Origin: Tahibacter amnicola
Lineage (GTDB): Bacteria > Pseudomonadota > Gammaproteobacteria > Xanthomonadales > Rhodanobacteraceae
DNA length: 64,000 nucleotides
NCBI RefSeq assembly: GCF_025398735.1
Contig: NZ_CP104694.1
Location: forward strand, 3,311,001 to 3,375,000
Reading direction: 5' to 3'
Shown here: positions 9,801-18,092 of the stretch, piece after piece
How positions within the stretch are numbered: position 1 is the stretch's first letter
Layout of the letters: the number at the start of each line of letters is the position of its first letter
The notes under the pieces: model-generated
The model's database searches: none
What the model was told of the DNA's origin: nothing
What the model saw: the letters and a program-made list of their open reading frames with translations, nothing else
Made by a program: the position numbers and the translations under genes

Positions 9801-10147
9801 AGTTGCACCGTCTCACCTCTGAGCATCACTGCTGAGACGCTTGGACCGACCAGGGCCCACAAATCCGGCCAGGCTTCGGCGCAGGGATGTCCCAGCACCG
9901 ACGGATGTCGCGCTCCGAGAAGCGCGCGGAATGCATCGTTGTAGAGGCACACGTGACGGGGGCCCCACCACAGCAGGATAGGCAGGGGGCTCGCCAGGCA
10001 CAGGCTCAGCGACGATCTCAGAAGTTCAGGCCAGCACTGGACAGGTCCGAGCGTGGCTGGGGCGGAATCAGGGGCGCAGAGGCGCCGGGCGATCTCACTG
10101 TCGCTGCAAAGCCAGCTGAACGGGTCGGGCGATTCTGCGGGTGCCAT
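6830..10147 (-). CDS. PAS/GAF hybrid sensor histidine kinase with C-terminal receiver
   Basis: The 1105-aa protein has no clear membrane segment and is probably cytoplasmic. Domains in order: PAS-like (about 20-165), GAF (about 180-345), three PAS domains (about 350-475, 480-605 and 610-740), HisKA with the H-box FLATLAHELRNPLAP (phosphorylated His about 746), HATPase with the N-box NLLNNAAKYTDAGG and the G-boxes VRDNGIGIPD and GGLGIGLTLV, and a receiver with VVLLDIGMPGMDG (Asp about 1035) and LVKPVD. All phosphotransfer residues are present. It is very similar to the IS-disrupted kinase at 24925-31655 (RTLFDSIDEGYCIVRVLFDD is shared), so the two are recent paralogs. No separate response regulator is adjacent. 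The signal is unknown. Confidence 0.92.
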   Translation of the reverse strand: MAPAESPDPFSWLCSDSEIARRLCAPDSAPATLGPVQCWPELLRSSLSLCLASPLPILLWWGPRHVCLYNDAFRALLGARHPSVLGHPCAEAWPDLWALVGPSVSAVMLRGETVQLRDLSLPVARRSTPENARVTFSLSPIRTVHGDIVGVFCPTIETTQDATRREQMVAAADRANLQAMNLLNDVANRCAKTGESEQECLDEVVKVAIALSGAEKGSLQRLDRPTNTLRLVAHRGFDSRFVDYFQTVAIAGASACAAAIASNQRVFVEDVTHSSLLANSPALPMLLEGGVRAMHCTPLADGTGAVLGVISVHFCEPHRPSEREMRLLGLLARHAADFLARQQVNRAIQESEERFRALVSATSDAVYRMSSDWSEMRHLRGRGFIPDTLEPSRTWLGRYIHPADQAYVMRNVQRAITTRSVFELEHRVIRVDGSPGWTYSRAIPIFDQQGEIVEWFGAASDVTLRKEAEQAMQLSESRYRTLFDSIDEGYCIVRVLFDDKGKPCDYRFEEVNQSFARQTGIHNAVGRCMCEIVPEHESFWFETYGRIAATGQPERFTHIATGLDRWYDVYAFRMGKPEDRRVAVLFNDVTERKQVEEALRVSEKRLRTVIEQLPAGVGVTDKTGRWTLCNSMMERYFAHSIPSTQPERAARWSGWDERGNPVPPHNWPGKRALRGETVLPGLEMRYIDGDGRAYWMRVSAAPLRDDNSIVIGACVAIQDVSEVKNAEHALREADRRKDEFLATLAHELRNPLAPICNGLHILRAMASDGNGVGDTSAVYEMLERQVSHMVRLVDDLLEVSRISGGKIELRSEPADLADLLRSAMETSRPLIEAADHAFLTSLPSEALILDADPVRVTQIIANLLNNAAKYTDAGGQIWLTAHRDGTDAVIVVRDNGIGIPDTMLAKVFDLFTQLEHGRHRAQGGLGIGLTLVRRLVEMHGGQVEARSDGPGKGSEFIVRLPLAQGQRPTAVVPTSNQPSRGTTAHRILVVDDNEDAANTLSFILQGLGNQVRVARDGPEGLAALESECPDVVLLDIGMPGMDGYELARRARLKAQGDLTLIALTGWGQEEDRRRSKEAGIDHHLVKPVDVEALGRLLASVEARRY

Positions 10148-10599
10148 TGTGTGCGCAATCCTGAAGAGCCTGGCTGTTGGAGCCCGGCTGTTACGGAGAA
10201 GTCATGGCATAGACGCACCATATCATGCGCTAGATCGTGTAATGCGCTGTGAGGCATTCGGCGCTATATCAATGATTATTACCAGGCTGCGCAATATACA
10301 AAGAATATGATGATGCGTTATCTACCAATAAACAGTGCTCCGTGCCAAGAATCACGCCGCTCCGGCCGGCGTTCGGTCACCGCGTCCGGTCGGTGCCTGG
10401 TCCCGGGGGCAACGCGCTGTAACTGCAGGGGGCGTTGATCCATTTCACAAGATCACTTGACATCGACCCTTTCCGATGCGCAGACTCCCGCCCCATCATG
10501 AATACCTGCCGCATCAACCTGCTTACGCTACTAACCCTGCCCCTTACGGGACGGGAGGGACGCGTTTGATTCGTTGAGCTGCCAAGGTCACGAATTCTC
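10148..10599. other. Intergenic region without a supported protein gene
   Basis: About 450 nt between the divergent kinase start and the terminator at 10600. The part from 10200 to 10340 is locally AT-rich and probably contains the kinase promoter on the minus strand. A TTGACA hexamer occurs at about 10458 on the plus strand, but I see no convincing -10 at the right distance. Because a plus-strand terminator follows with no plus-strand gene before it, a small RNA could be encoded here. Confidence 0.4.
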
Positions 10600-10638
10600 G
10601 AAGCCCCCGCTCGGTCTCCGTCGGGGGCTTCGTTTTTT
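10600..10638 (+). terminator. Rho-independent terminator immediately before the tRNA array
   Basis: Perfect 10-bp arms GAAGCCCCCG (10600-10609) and CGGGGGCTTC (10622-10631) enclose a 12-nt loop and are followed by GTTTTTT. This is a textbook intrinsic terminator on the plus strand. It ends 3 nt before the first tRNA, and no plus-strand gene precedes it within the window's last 450 nt. Confidence 0.85.
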
Positions 10639-10641
10639 CCA

Positions 10642-10718
10642 GCCCAGGTGGCGCAATTGGCAGACGCGCCGGTCTCAGAAGCCGGTTTTTGTGGGTTCAA
10701 ATCCCACCCTGGGCACCA
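10642..10718 (+). tRNA. tRNA-Leu-like (CAG), short variable loop, copy 1
   Basis: 77 nt including the encoded CCA. Acceptor arms are GCCCAGG and CCTGGGC with discriminator A. The D-arm GCGCAATTGGCAGACGC is leucine-like. The anticodon stem CCGGT/GCCGG holds the loop CTCAGAA (anticodon CAG), and the T-arm is GTGGG-TTCAAAT-CCCAC. Between anticodon stem and T-stem there are only 5 nt (TTTTT), whereas bacterial tRNA-Leu are class II with a long variable arm. The cloverleaf is otherwise complete. True aminoacylation identity is therefore uncertain. Confidence 0.8.
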
Positions 10719-10733
10719 TGTTTTTCGCAGCAA

Positions 10734-10810
10734 GCCCAGGTGGCGCAATTGGCAGACGCACCGGTCTCAGAAGCCGGTTGTTGTGGGTTCAAATCCCACC
10801 CTGGGCACCA
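10734..10810 (+). tRNA. tRNA-Leu-like (CAG), short variable loop, copy 2
   Basis: 77 nt, differing from copy 1 at position 26 (A instead of G) and in the variable loop (TTGTT). The spacer from copy 1 (TGTTTTTCGCAGCAA, 15 nt) is repeated exactly after this copy, showing tandem duplication of a 92-nt unit. Anticodon CAG; all stems pair. Confidence 0.8.
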
Positions 10811-10825
10811 TGTTTTTCGCAGCAA

Positions 10826-10901
10826 GCCCAGGTGGCGCAATTGGCAGACGCGCCGGTCTCAGAAGCCGGTTGTTGTGGGTTCAAATCCCACCCTGGCACC
10901 A
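10826..10901 (+). tRNA. tRNA-Leu-like (CAG), copy 3 with a broken acceptor stem
   Basis: 76 nt. The 3' acceptor strand reads CCTGGC instead of CCTGGGC, so one G is missing and the 7-bp acceptor stem cannot form in register. The rest matches copies 1 and 2 (anticodon CAG, variable loop TTGTT). It may be a decaying duplicate or contain a sequence error. Confidence 0.65.
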
Positions 10902-10919
10902 CAGATTTCCCGTCCACAT

Positions 10920-10996
10920 GCCCGGATGGCGCAATTGGCAGACGCGCCAGGTCGAGAGCCTGGTGGTTGTGGGTTCGAATCCCACTCCGGGCACCA
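10920..10996 (+). tRNA. tRNA-Leu-like (GAG), short variable loop, with C33
   Basis: 77 nt. Acceptor GCCCGGA/TCCGGGC, the same leucine-like D-arm, anticodon stem CCAGG/CCTGG with loop TCGAGAG, 5-nt variable loop TGGTT, and T-arm GTGGG-TTCGAAT-CCCAC. The anticodon by position is GAG. Position 33 is C, although U33 is nearly universal. As in the other three, the class II variable arm is missing. Confidence 0.7.
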
Positions 10997-11079
10997 GCAT
11001 TGTTCGCTACACAGGATAGACTGGCGAGTCTGTGCCAGTTTGCCCTCGTAGGATCGGCGAAGTCTCAGGAGGAATGCCG

Positions 11080-11739
11080 ATGTCGTTGATTCTCTACGGT
11101 CATCTGTTCTCGTCGTACACCCAGAAGGTGCTTGTGGCGCTGTACGAGAACGCCACCCCGTTCGAGTTCCGCAGTATCGGCCCGGACACGCCCGAGTACA
11201 CCGCGGAATGGCTGCGACGCTGGCCGTTGCGCAAGTTTCCACTTTTGGTTGACGACGGCAAGGATATCGCCGAAACCAGCATCATCATCGAGTATCTCCA
11301 GCTCGAGCATCCCGGCCCCGTTCGATTGATTCCAGACGATCCGCGGCACGCGCTGGAGGTGCGATTCCTGGATCGGTTCTTCGATTTGCACGTCATGAGC
11401 CCCGTCCAGCACGCCGTCGGTGCGGCGCTGACGGGTGATGCGACCAAGCGCCAGGACGGTCTGGCGGTTGCGACAGAGTTGCTGGAACGCGCCTACGCCT
11501 GGCTCGAAGGGACGCTGCGCGGAAAGACCTGGGCAGCAGGCGACTCCTTCTCGATGGCCGACTGCGCAGCAGCACCGGCGTTGTTCTACGCTGATTGGAC
11601 TCACCCGATTGCCCAGACGTATCCCGTGCTTCGCGCCTACCGTGCCCGTCTGCTCGGCCGCCCGGCGTTTGCGCGCGCGGTGGACGATGCGCGCTGGTTC
11701 CGCGTGAACTTCCCGCTTGGCGCACCGGATAGGGATTGA
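11080..11739 (+). CDS. Glutathione S-transferase family protein
   Basis: The 219-aa protein has the thioredoxin-like N-terminal domain (LILYGHLFSSYTQKVLVAL, FPLLVDDGKDIAETSIIIEYL with the conserved ETS glutathione-binding motif near residue 66) and an all-helical C-terminal domain with WAAGDSFSMADCAAAPALF, the N-capping-box helix of GSTs. It probably conjugates or reduces electrophiles in the cytoplasm; the substrate is unknown. An AGGAGGA at 11068-11073 sits 6 nt before the ATG at 11080, which decides the start over ATG 11074. It stands alone after the tRNA array and converges on 11773-12726. Confidence 0.9.
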   Translation: MSLILYGHLFSSYTQKVLVALYENATPFEFRSIGPDTPEYTAEWLRRWPLRKFPLLVDDGKDIAETSIIIEYLQLEHPGPVRLIPDDPRHALEVRFLDRFFDLHVMSPVQHAVGAALTGDATKRQDGLAVATELLERAYAWLEGTLRGKTWAAGDSFSMADCAAAPALFYADWTHPIAQTYPVLRAYRARLLGRPAFARAVDDARWFRVNFPLGAPDRD

Positions 11740-11772
11740 GCGGAGGCTCTAAGGGCGGGATAAACCTTTCGG

Positions 11773-12726
11773 TCAGGAGGAGCCGGCCGCGACGTGTGCC
11801 GGCTCGCCGCTTCCCGCGGACCTTTCCCGAAATGCCAGATACGCCTCGAGCACGGCGTCTGGCGCTTCGCATTGCGGGTAGTGCCCGATCTGCACCAGTT
11901 CGGTGATATCCGGACGGGGAACCAGTGAGCGGTAGCGGGCCACCATGTGCGCACCGGAAACGGGATCGGCCATGCCAGCGACAAGTGCGATCGGGACGCT
12001 GGATTGCTGCAGCGCGCCGACCCAGCGCGTGCGGTGGCGCCGACGTTCCACCATATATCGGATGAGTTTATGCATGACGTGCACGCCATCGTTGTGCTGC
12101 AGCAGGCGCCAGAATCCCGCTACAAGGGCCGGATGGGGCGGTGTGCCGGGGCCGAAGATCCGATGCAGCGCGGCGGAGAATCGCGCCTGGGTCATCGCCC
12201 GAGCCACCCACGGCCCTAGCGGCGACAGCAGCAGTCGCTGCACGATCACCGGGCGATGCGTTTCGGGGAACAGGCCACCATTGAGCAAAGCGGCAGTCAT
12301 CAGTCGCGGACGGCCGTCCGGGTCTGCCTGGCGGGCCAGCAATTCCTGGGCGACCGTATCGCCGTAGTCGTGTGCCAGGAGGTGGTAGCGCTCGATGCCT
12401 TGCGCCAGCAGGTACGCTTCGCACAGGTCTGCCTGGTCAAACAGGCTGTAGTCGTAGTCGCGTGGCTTGTCGGAAAACCCGAAGCCGATCATGTCGAGCG
12501 CGAGGACACGGTAGCGGCTGCACAGGGCAGGCCACAGCGCCTCCCAATCCCACGAGGCCGTCGGAAAACCGTGGATGAGCAGCAGCGGCGGGGCATCCGG
12601 CGCACCACCACGACACGAGAAGATCGCATGGCCGCGATAGTGAAAGTGCGTATCGCCCGCGGCGCGCCAGGCGTCCAACGACAGGGCCGGTACGGCTGCA
12701 CGGCTCGCGTCCATTCCACCCTCCAC
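11773..12726 (-). CDS. Alpha/beta hydrolase, haloalkane dehalogenase/epoxide hydrolase-like
   Basis: The 317-aa cytoplasmic protein has the oxyanion motif LLIHGFPTASWDW, then LDMIGFGFSDKP and the nucleophile elbow AHDYGD, in which the nucleophile is Asp rather than Ser, as in haloalkane dehalogenases and epoxide hydrolases. A late VAGMADPVSG and His in IGHYPQCEAP complete a triad. A cap domain lies between about residues 150 and 235. The substrate is unknown; closeness to meta-cleavage or lactonase enzymes is not excluded. The gene is divergent from the GGDEF-EAL gene. Confidence 0.85.
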   Translation of the reverse strand: MEGGMDASRAAVPALSLDAWRAAGDTHFHYRGHAIFSCRGGAPDAPPLLLIHGFPTASWDWEALWPALCSRYRVLALDMIGFGFSDKPRDYDYSLFDQADLCEAYLLAQGIERYHLLAHDYGDTVAQELLARQADPDGRPRLMTAALLNGGLFPETHRPVIVQRLLLSPLGPWVARAMTQARFSAALHRIFGPGTPPHPALVAGFWRLLQHNDGVHVMHKLIRYMVERRRHRTRWVGALQQSSVPIALVAGMADPVSGAHMVARYRSLVPRPDITELVQIGHYPQCEAPDAVLEAYLAFRERSAGSGEPAHVAAGSS

Positions 12727-12850
12727 GGGAATACAGGGTCTGGATTGTCCGATATCCGGCGGTCTCCAGGGGCGACGGAGCGGCCTGTCGCCGGGACAAT
12801 CGCGCTACTCTAGGACCAGTCATCGATCGTCAGCCAGGTGGCCCGTTCGA

Positions 12851-15800
12851 ATGAATCGGTATGTCCCCCTCGCGCTGGTCCTGATGGTGGCGGCTGGCCT
12901 CGCCCGGGAAGCATCCGGCGATGCGGAGCAGGGGCCTTCGAGGACGGACGTTCCCGGTCTGGGGGGAGCCTGCGTTCGAGCCGATCGGTTTGCGCCAGGG
13001 CATGGCCAGCAGCGCCATTTTCGCCACGTTTGTCGATCGCTTCGGGTTCGTCTGGTTTGCGGGCGATAACGGTGTGCATCGCTTCGACGGCCACGACGTG
13101 CGCTCAATCGACCGCGACCCGGATCAGCCCGGTACCCTGGTGAGTCGCACCAATGCCGACATGGCGCAGACGCGGGATGCACTGTGGATCCTGAGTTTCG
13201 CCGGCGTGCTGCAGCGCCTGGACAGCACGACCGGCGTGGTCGATGCGTACACCCTGGAACGCAACGGCATTCATTCGGCACGTGGCACGCACGTTGTCGC
13301 GGACCGCGAGGAGAACCTCTGGGTCAGCACGGACCGGGGTCTTTTCCGTTTTGATCCACGGTCGCGACGCGCACTGCCGGTTGATCTTGCGGATGGCGAG
13401 CAGCCGCGGGTCACCGCGCTGGCGTTGAGCGAAGACGGGCATCAGCTGTTTGCCGGATGCGTTGACGGGCGCGTGTTTCGCATCGCTGTGAGCGACTTCC
13501 GGCGCGCTGATCTGCTGGTATCGCTGGGGCAGGCGGTTGCGCTGGAAATCGTTCCTGCGGGCGAGCACCTGTGGCTCGGGACGGCCAAAGGTCTCTATCA
13601 CTACGACCCGCAAACGGGTATTGCCGGCCAATCCGGCATACCGTCGGCGCTGATGCACGGAAAGATAGACGCCATGACACTCGGCCGCGATGGCGCCCTG
13701 TGGATTGGCGGCGCGCATCATGTCGGGCTCCTGCGTTTCGATCCGGCATCGGGTTCGCTCGCGGTATACCGTCATCAGCCGGACGATCCGTACAGCTTGT
13801 CGTCCGATCGCGTCGCGGCGCTCGTCCTGGATGACCGGGACAATCTCTGGGTCGGGCTGCAACGCGACGGTGCCAACCGGTTGCGGGTGGGGCAGCACGG
13901 TGCAACCCGCTATCGCGCGCCGGAAGGCCGCAGCAACAGCTTTTGCGCCGCACGCGAACAGGCGGACGGGCGACTGCTCGTGCTGCTGTGCGGCGGAAGT
14001 GTCGGCGTGCTCGATCCACGCAACGGCGAGTTCGAGGATCGAAGCGCGGACATCGATCGCGCCTTGTCGTTCACCCAGCCGACGTTGTCTGGCCATGCGA
14101 TTGTCGCGGATGCGCACGGCGGCTACTGGCTGCCTACCAACAACACGGGCCTGCTGCACTGGCACCCGCAGCAGCGAGTGGCTCGGCGCTACCGGCTCGT
14201 GAGTGCAGACGGACGCGAAATGCCCGATCCGTACATGAACGCGGCTGTCCAGGACGCAGAAGGGCGCCTGTGGGTCGGTTGCAGCATCGGGCTGGCGGTC
14301 CTTGCACGGGGCGACTCCGCCCTGCGGCTGTTCGATCCGGCGAGTACGCCCGGCGGGGCCTTGACGGGCGGTGTGCTGAGCGTAGCTTTGGCCGATGACG
14401 GCAAGCTGTGGCTGGGTACGACGCAGGGCCTGGTGCATTTCGACCCGGCGACGAACGAGGTCACACGCCACGTTCACAATGCGCGTGACAAACGCAGCCT
14501 GTCCGACAATCTGGTCATCGCCACGCATGTCGATTCCCAGGGAACGTTATGGGTGGGCACGCAGGCGGGCCTCAACCGGGCCTCATTCGAGGCCGACGGC
14601 GTGCATTTCCGGCGCTACCTGCCGGCTGATGGTTTGCCTGATCAGACGATCGACGCGATTACCAGCGACACGCGGGGCACGCTGTGGGTGGGTACGAACC
14701 GGGGAATTGCGAGTCGCGACGCGGCGCAAGATCGCTTTGTCGCGTTCTCGTCCGCCGACGGCGTGCCGGATATCGGGGTCAACTGGCGCAGCGTGCTCGC
14801 GGCCACTGACGGCAGCGTCTACTTTGGCAGTGCCTCGGGTTTGCTGCGCCTGTTTCCCGAGCGCCTCAGCGTTACGCCGCCACAGCCTCTGATGCTCGGC
14901 AGCTACGAGGTCGGTGGTGTGGAACGGATCAATCTGCGCGGCCCCGACGTGGCATCGCTGCGCGTGGACTACACGCAAGCGCGCGTGCGCTTCAACGTTG
15001 CGGCTTTCGGGGATCACCGTCCCATTTCCTATCGGCTGGCGGGACTTCAGTCGCGTTGGCAGGACATGCCGGCCAGCCTTTCCATTGGTTATGACCCGCT
15101 GCCGCCCGGCAACTATCGCTTCGAGGCGCGGCAGATGGGCGGCAATGGGCAATGGTTGTCGCCGACGCTGTCGGTCTCGTTGACGGTATCACCGCCGCCG
15201 TGGCGGACGCGGGGTGCCTATGCGATCTACGCTGCATCGCTGCTTGGCGTACTGCTCCTGGCGGTGCTGACCTACCGCCAACGCCGCGCGAACGAACTGC
15301 GACACCTGGGTCAGCTGCAGCAGCTGGCGACCTATGACGCCCTGACCGGCCTGCCCAATCGCACGCGGTTTGTTGACGAACTGGCTGCCGCTATCGATCA
15401 CATGGGGCCCACCGACAAGCTGGCATTGATGTTCATCGACCTGGACCGCTTCAAGAACATCAATGACTCGCTCGGCCATCGCTTCGGTGATCTTGTCCTG
15501 ACCAAGGCCGCACAGCGCCTGCGCAGGGCGTTGCCGCAGCAGGCCCGCCTGGCGCGGCTGGGTGGCGACGAATTCACGGTCATTCTGCCCCGGCTGCAAC
15601 ATGAGACCGAGCCTGCCGTCGTCGCGCAGGCGCTGCTCGATGCGTTTGCGACGCCGCTGCGCGTGGAGGCGTCGGACGTCGTGGTGACACTGTCGCTGGG
15701 CATCAGCCGCTGTCCCTTGCACGCGACGGACCCCTTGCTGCTGGTCCAGTACGCTGACACGGCGATGTACTACGCCAAGCACGCCGGCCGCAACGCCTTT

Positions 15801-16625
15801 TGCGTCTTCCAGCCCGAGATGATCGCCCAGGTCTCGCGTCGCCTGACGCTGGAAACCGGTTTGCGGCAGGCCCTGGCGAACGATGAATTGCACCTGGTGT
15901 ACCAGCCCCAGGTCGACTTCGCTTCGGATCAGGTGTGTGGCGTGGAGGTCCTGCTGCGCTGGCGCAGCGCCGAACACGGTAATGTGACGCCCGCCGAGTT
16001 CATCCCGATTCTGGAAGATACGGGCCTGATCCACGAGGTGGGCGCGTGGGTCGTGGAGCAGGTTTGCCGGCAATTGCAGACGTGGATCAAGCACGATCGT
16101 GGCGCGCTGTGCGTGGCGGTGAATGTGTCTGCGCACCAGTTGATGCGGGGTGAACTGGTGGAGCGGCTGGCACAGCTGCTTGCAACGCTTTCGATACCGC
16201 GCCGCTCGCTGGAACTGGAAATCACCGAAAGCACACTGATGGACAATGCCCAGAGAGCCAGCAGCGTATTGCACGAGCTGCGTTCGCTGGGCCTGGGCGT
16301 CGCCATCGACGACTTCGGTACCGGGTATTCTTCGTTCGCCGCGCTGTCACGGCTACCTTTCGACAAGCTCAAGATCGACAAGACCTTCGTCGACGGTGTT
16401 GGCACGAGCACCAATGCCGATACCTTGTGTGCGGCGATTATCGCGATGGCGCACAACCTCAAGCTGCAAGTGGTCGCCGAAGGCGTCGAAACCGAGCTGC
16501 AGCACCGGCAACTCAAGGCCATGGGATGCGACTACGCGCAGGGATACTGGTATTGCCGTCCGGTATCTGTCGGCGAGTTTGAGCAGTTCCTCGAGCAGCG
16601 TCGTCAGCGCGCGCCGCAGACATGA
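12851..16625 (+). CDS. Propeller sensor-GGDEF-EAL protein, frameshifted near its N-terminus
   Basis: The 5' part (from ATG 12851) encodes a signal peptide, MNRYVPLALVLMVAAGLA, but the frame is lost at a run of six G (12961-12966). With five G the frame continues through FEPIGLRQGMASS and gives one protein of about 1257 aa. Domains: two-component-regulator propeller repeats in the periplasm (about 45-680; repeated LWVG and RFDP motifs), a Y_Y_Y domain (about 690-765), one membrane helix (GAYAIYAASLLGVLLLAVL), GGDEF with intact RLGGDEF (about 900), and EAL beginning near 990 with EVLLRW in place of EALLRW and an intact DDFGTGYSS. It is likely a bifunctional or one-sided c-di-GMP enzyme sensing an extracytoplasmic ligand. 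The 3' portion is otherwise clean, so an assembly error is as likely as a real mutation. Confidence 0.85.
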
Positions 16626-16666
16626 CCGGGACGGCGGTATCAGTTCACGACGTGGTGCCGGGCGAG

Positions 16667-16691
16667 CATCGCCCGTCCGTGACGGGCGATG
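16667..16691. terminator. Hairpin between convergent genes
   Basis: Perfect 11-bp arms CATCGCCCGTC and GACGGGCGATG with the loop CGT, between the convergent genes ending at 16625 and 16708. There is no T tract, so it is probably a bidirectional or Rho-assisted 3' end. Confidence 0.5.
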
Positions 16692-16707
16692 TGTGCGGAC
16701 AGGATGA

Positions 16708-17514
16708 TCAGCTATCCACACCGAAGTCGAAGAACGAATCCTGGCCGGTCAGGAAGAATCCCGACACGCGCACCTTGCTGTTGTAGGTGACCAGCGCGTA
16801 CTCGCCCTTCTTCAAGGGTTCGGTCGGGGAGATCTTGTAGAGCACAAAGCCCGGATGCGCCTTGGACTGGTCTGCCAGCTTCTCGCTGGTCGTCGGCACC
16901 ACGCGATCACGGTGAATGCCGGTTTCGTACGTCACCACGCCGCCGCCGACGAGCACCTCGCGGGTGCTGTTCTGGCGCACGGCGAAGCTCGCCAACGTGG
17001 CATAACTTTCCGGCTGCGCGTTCTCGGGCACCTCGATCAGAAAGGACGGTTGCGTGGTCCTGGCGCGAAGCTTTGCCGCCGGTCCATGCAGCACGGCGTA
17101 GGTGGCAACGCCGCCAAAGCCGAGTGCACGGGCGCCGGTTCGCATGGTGGGTGTGAGGTACTTCATGCGCACTTCTTCGCCGTCCTGGTTCAGGACGACC
17201 TCCTCCGGGTTGTAGCGGGAGATGCTGTGGAAATCAGCCGTGTTCGAGGCTGGCGCACCTGCGGCGGCCGGCTGCAGCATTGTATCGATGACGTCTTTGG
17301 GTACCCCGGCCGCAGACAGCTTGATCAGCGCATCGGCGCTGGTGTCGAAATCGGGCTTGGCCGACCGGATGGCAAGAATGATGGTGGACTCCGGCAGCTT
17401 GGCCTTGACCATCTTGACGACATCCGCGTTGATCATCGGCGCCTCGGCGGCCTGGACTTCAGTGGTGATAGCAAACATGGCGAGCAAGGCGGCGGCGAGT
17501 GGCCGAGCGATCAT
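16708..17514 (-). CDS. Exported protein of unknown function
   Basis: The 268-aa protein starts MIARPLAAALLAMFAITTEVQA, a signal peptide cut near residue 22. The first third (MINADVVKMVKAKLPESTIILAIRSA) resembles a short helical repeat seen in exported proteins that begin with a 'vkmvkaglpesiIl' motif. The C-terminal two thirds have no domain that I recognise. An AGGAG lies 9 nt upstream of the ATG at 17514, excluding the longer upstream start. The gene is convergent with the GGDEF-EAL gene. Confidence 0.7.
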   Translation of the reverse strand: MIARPLAAALLAMFAITTEVQAAEAPMINADVVKMVKAKLPESTIILAIRSAKPDFDTSADALIKLSAAGVPKDVIDTMLQPAAAGAPASNTADFHSISRYNPEEVVLNQDGEEVRMKYLTPTMRTGARALGFGGVATYAVLHGPAAKLRARTTQPSFLIEVPENAQPESYATLASFAVRQNSTREVLVGGGVVTYETGIHRDRVVPTTSEKLADQSKAHPGFVLYKISPTEPLKKGEYALVTYNSKVRVSGFFLTGQDSFFDFGVDS

Positions 17515-17657
17515 CAGGCGATCTCCTGGGGGTGTTGGGTGATGAAATCGCCGCAAAGTACCATACGATGCGCCCGCCAATGCCAGATCGCGCCACACTT
17601 TGCGATGCGTCGCTCCGGGGTAGGCGCAACGTACGACGGTCGACGCGGCTACCTCCG

Positions 17658-18035
17658 CTAGAACATTCCCAGCTCATTGGGAGAATCGGCTGGAATCTCC
17701 TGCCCGACATCCCACATTTCGGCAATCTTGCTGTCCTCGAACCTCAGGATATGCACTACCGCGTAGTTGAACCCTTGCTGGACTCGCTGCACCTGCGATA
17801 GCACGGCAACCGTATCGCCCGCCGCAATTGCCTGCTTGACGTCGAACGACGTGTTTGGCGCTTCGGCCGCGCTCTTTTCCATGGCCTCCAGCAGCGAGGT
17901 GCGGTCACTTCGGAAGTGGGGATTGTGATGACGGAAGCCCGCGGCGACGTGACGCTCGTAAGCCGTACGGACGTCTCCGGATGCGCACAAGGTAAGGAAC
18001 TCGATAGCGGTATCCTGGATGCTCGAGCTTGCCAT
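17658..18035 (-). CDS. SnoaL-like (NTF2-fold) protein
   Basis: The 125-aa protein has the SnoaL/NTF2 polyketide-cyclase-like layout: an N-terminal helix (AIEFLTLCASGDVRTAYERHV), FRHHNPHF, and the C-terminal VHILRFEDSKIAEMWDVGQEIP, which is characteristic of the family. Members include isomerases and small ligand-binding proteins; the substrate is not predictable. An AGGAG lies 6 nt before the ATG at 18035. It is 143 nt downstream of nothing on its own strand except the REP array, so it is probably monocistronic. Confidence 0.85.
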   Translation of the reverse strand: MASSSIQDTAIEFLTLCASGDVRTAYERHVAAGFRHHNPHFRSDRTSLLEAMEKSAAEAPNTSFDVKQAIAAGDTVAVLSQVQRVQQGFNYAVVHILRFEDSKIAEMWDVGQEIPADSPNELGMF

Positions 18036-18092
18036 GATCGACTCCTGCGAATGCGGGACTGCCGATCATAGGCTTCGTCGAAGCACGGCTTC

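Noticed and set aside
10148-10599. 6S, SRP or tmRNA gene
   Set aside because: I looked for their conserved elements and did not find them; only a generic small-RNA possibility remains.
10642-10996. CRISPR-like direct repeats
   Set aside because: The repeats of about 77-92 nt fold as tRNAs with encoded CCA, and the spacers are identical rather than unique.
10574-11089. Several open frames with WRNWQTRRSQKP-type peptides
   Set aside because: They are translations of the four tRNA genes, a common annotation artefact.
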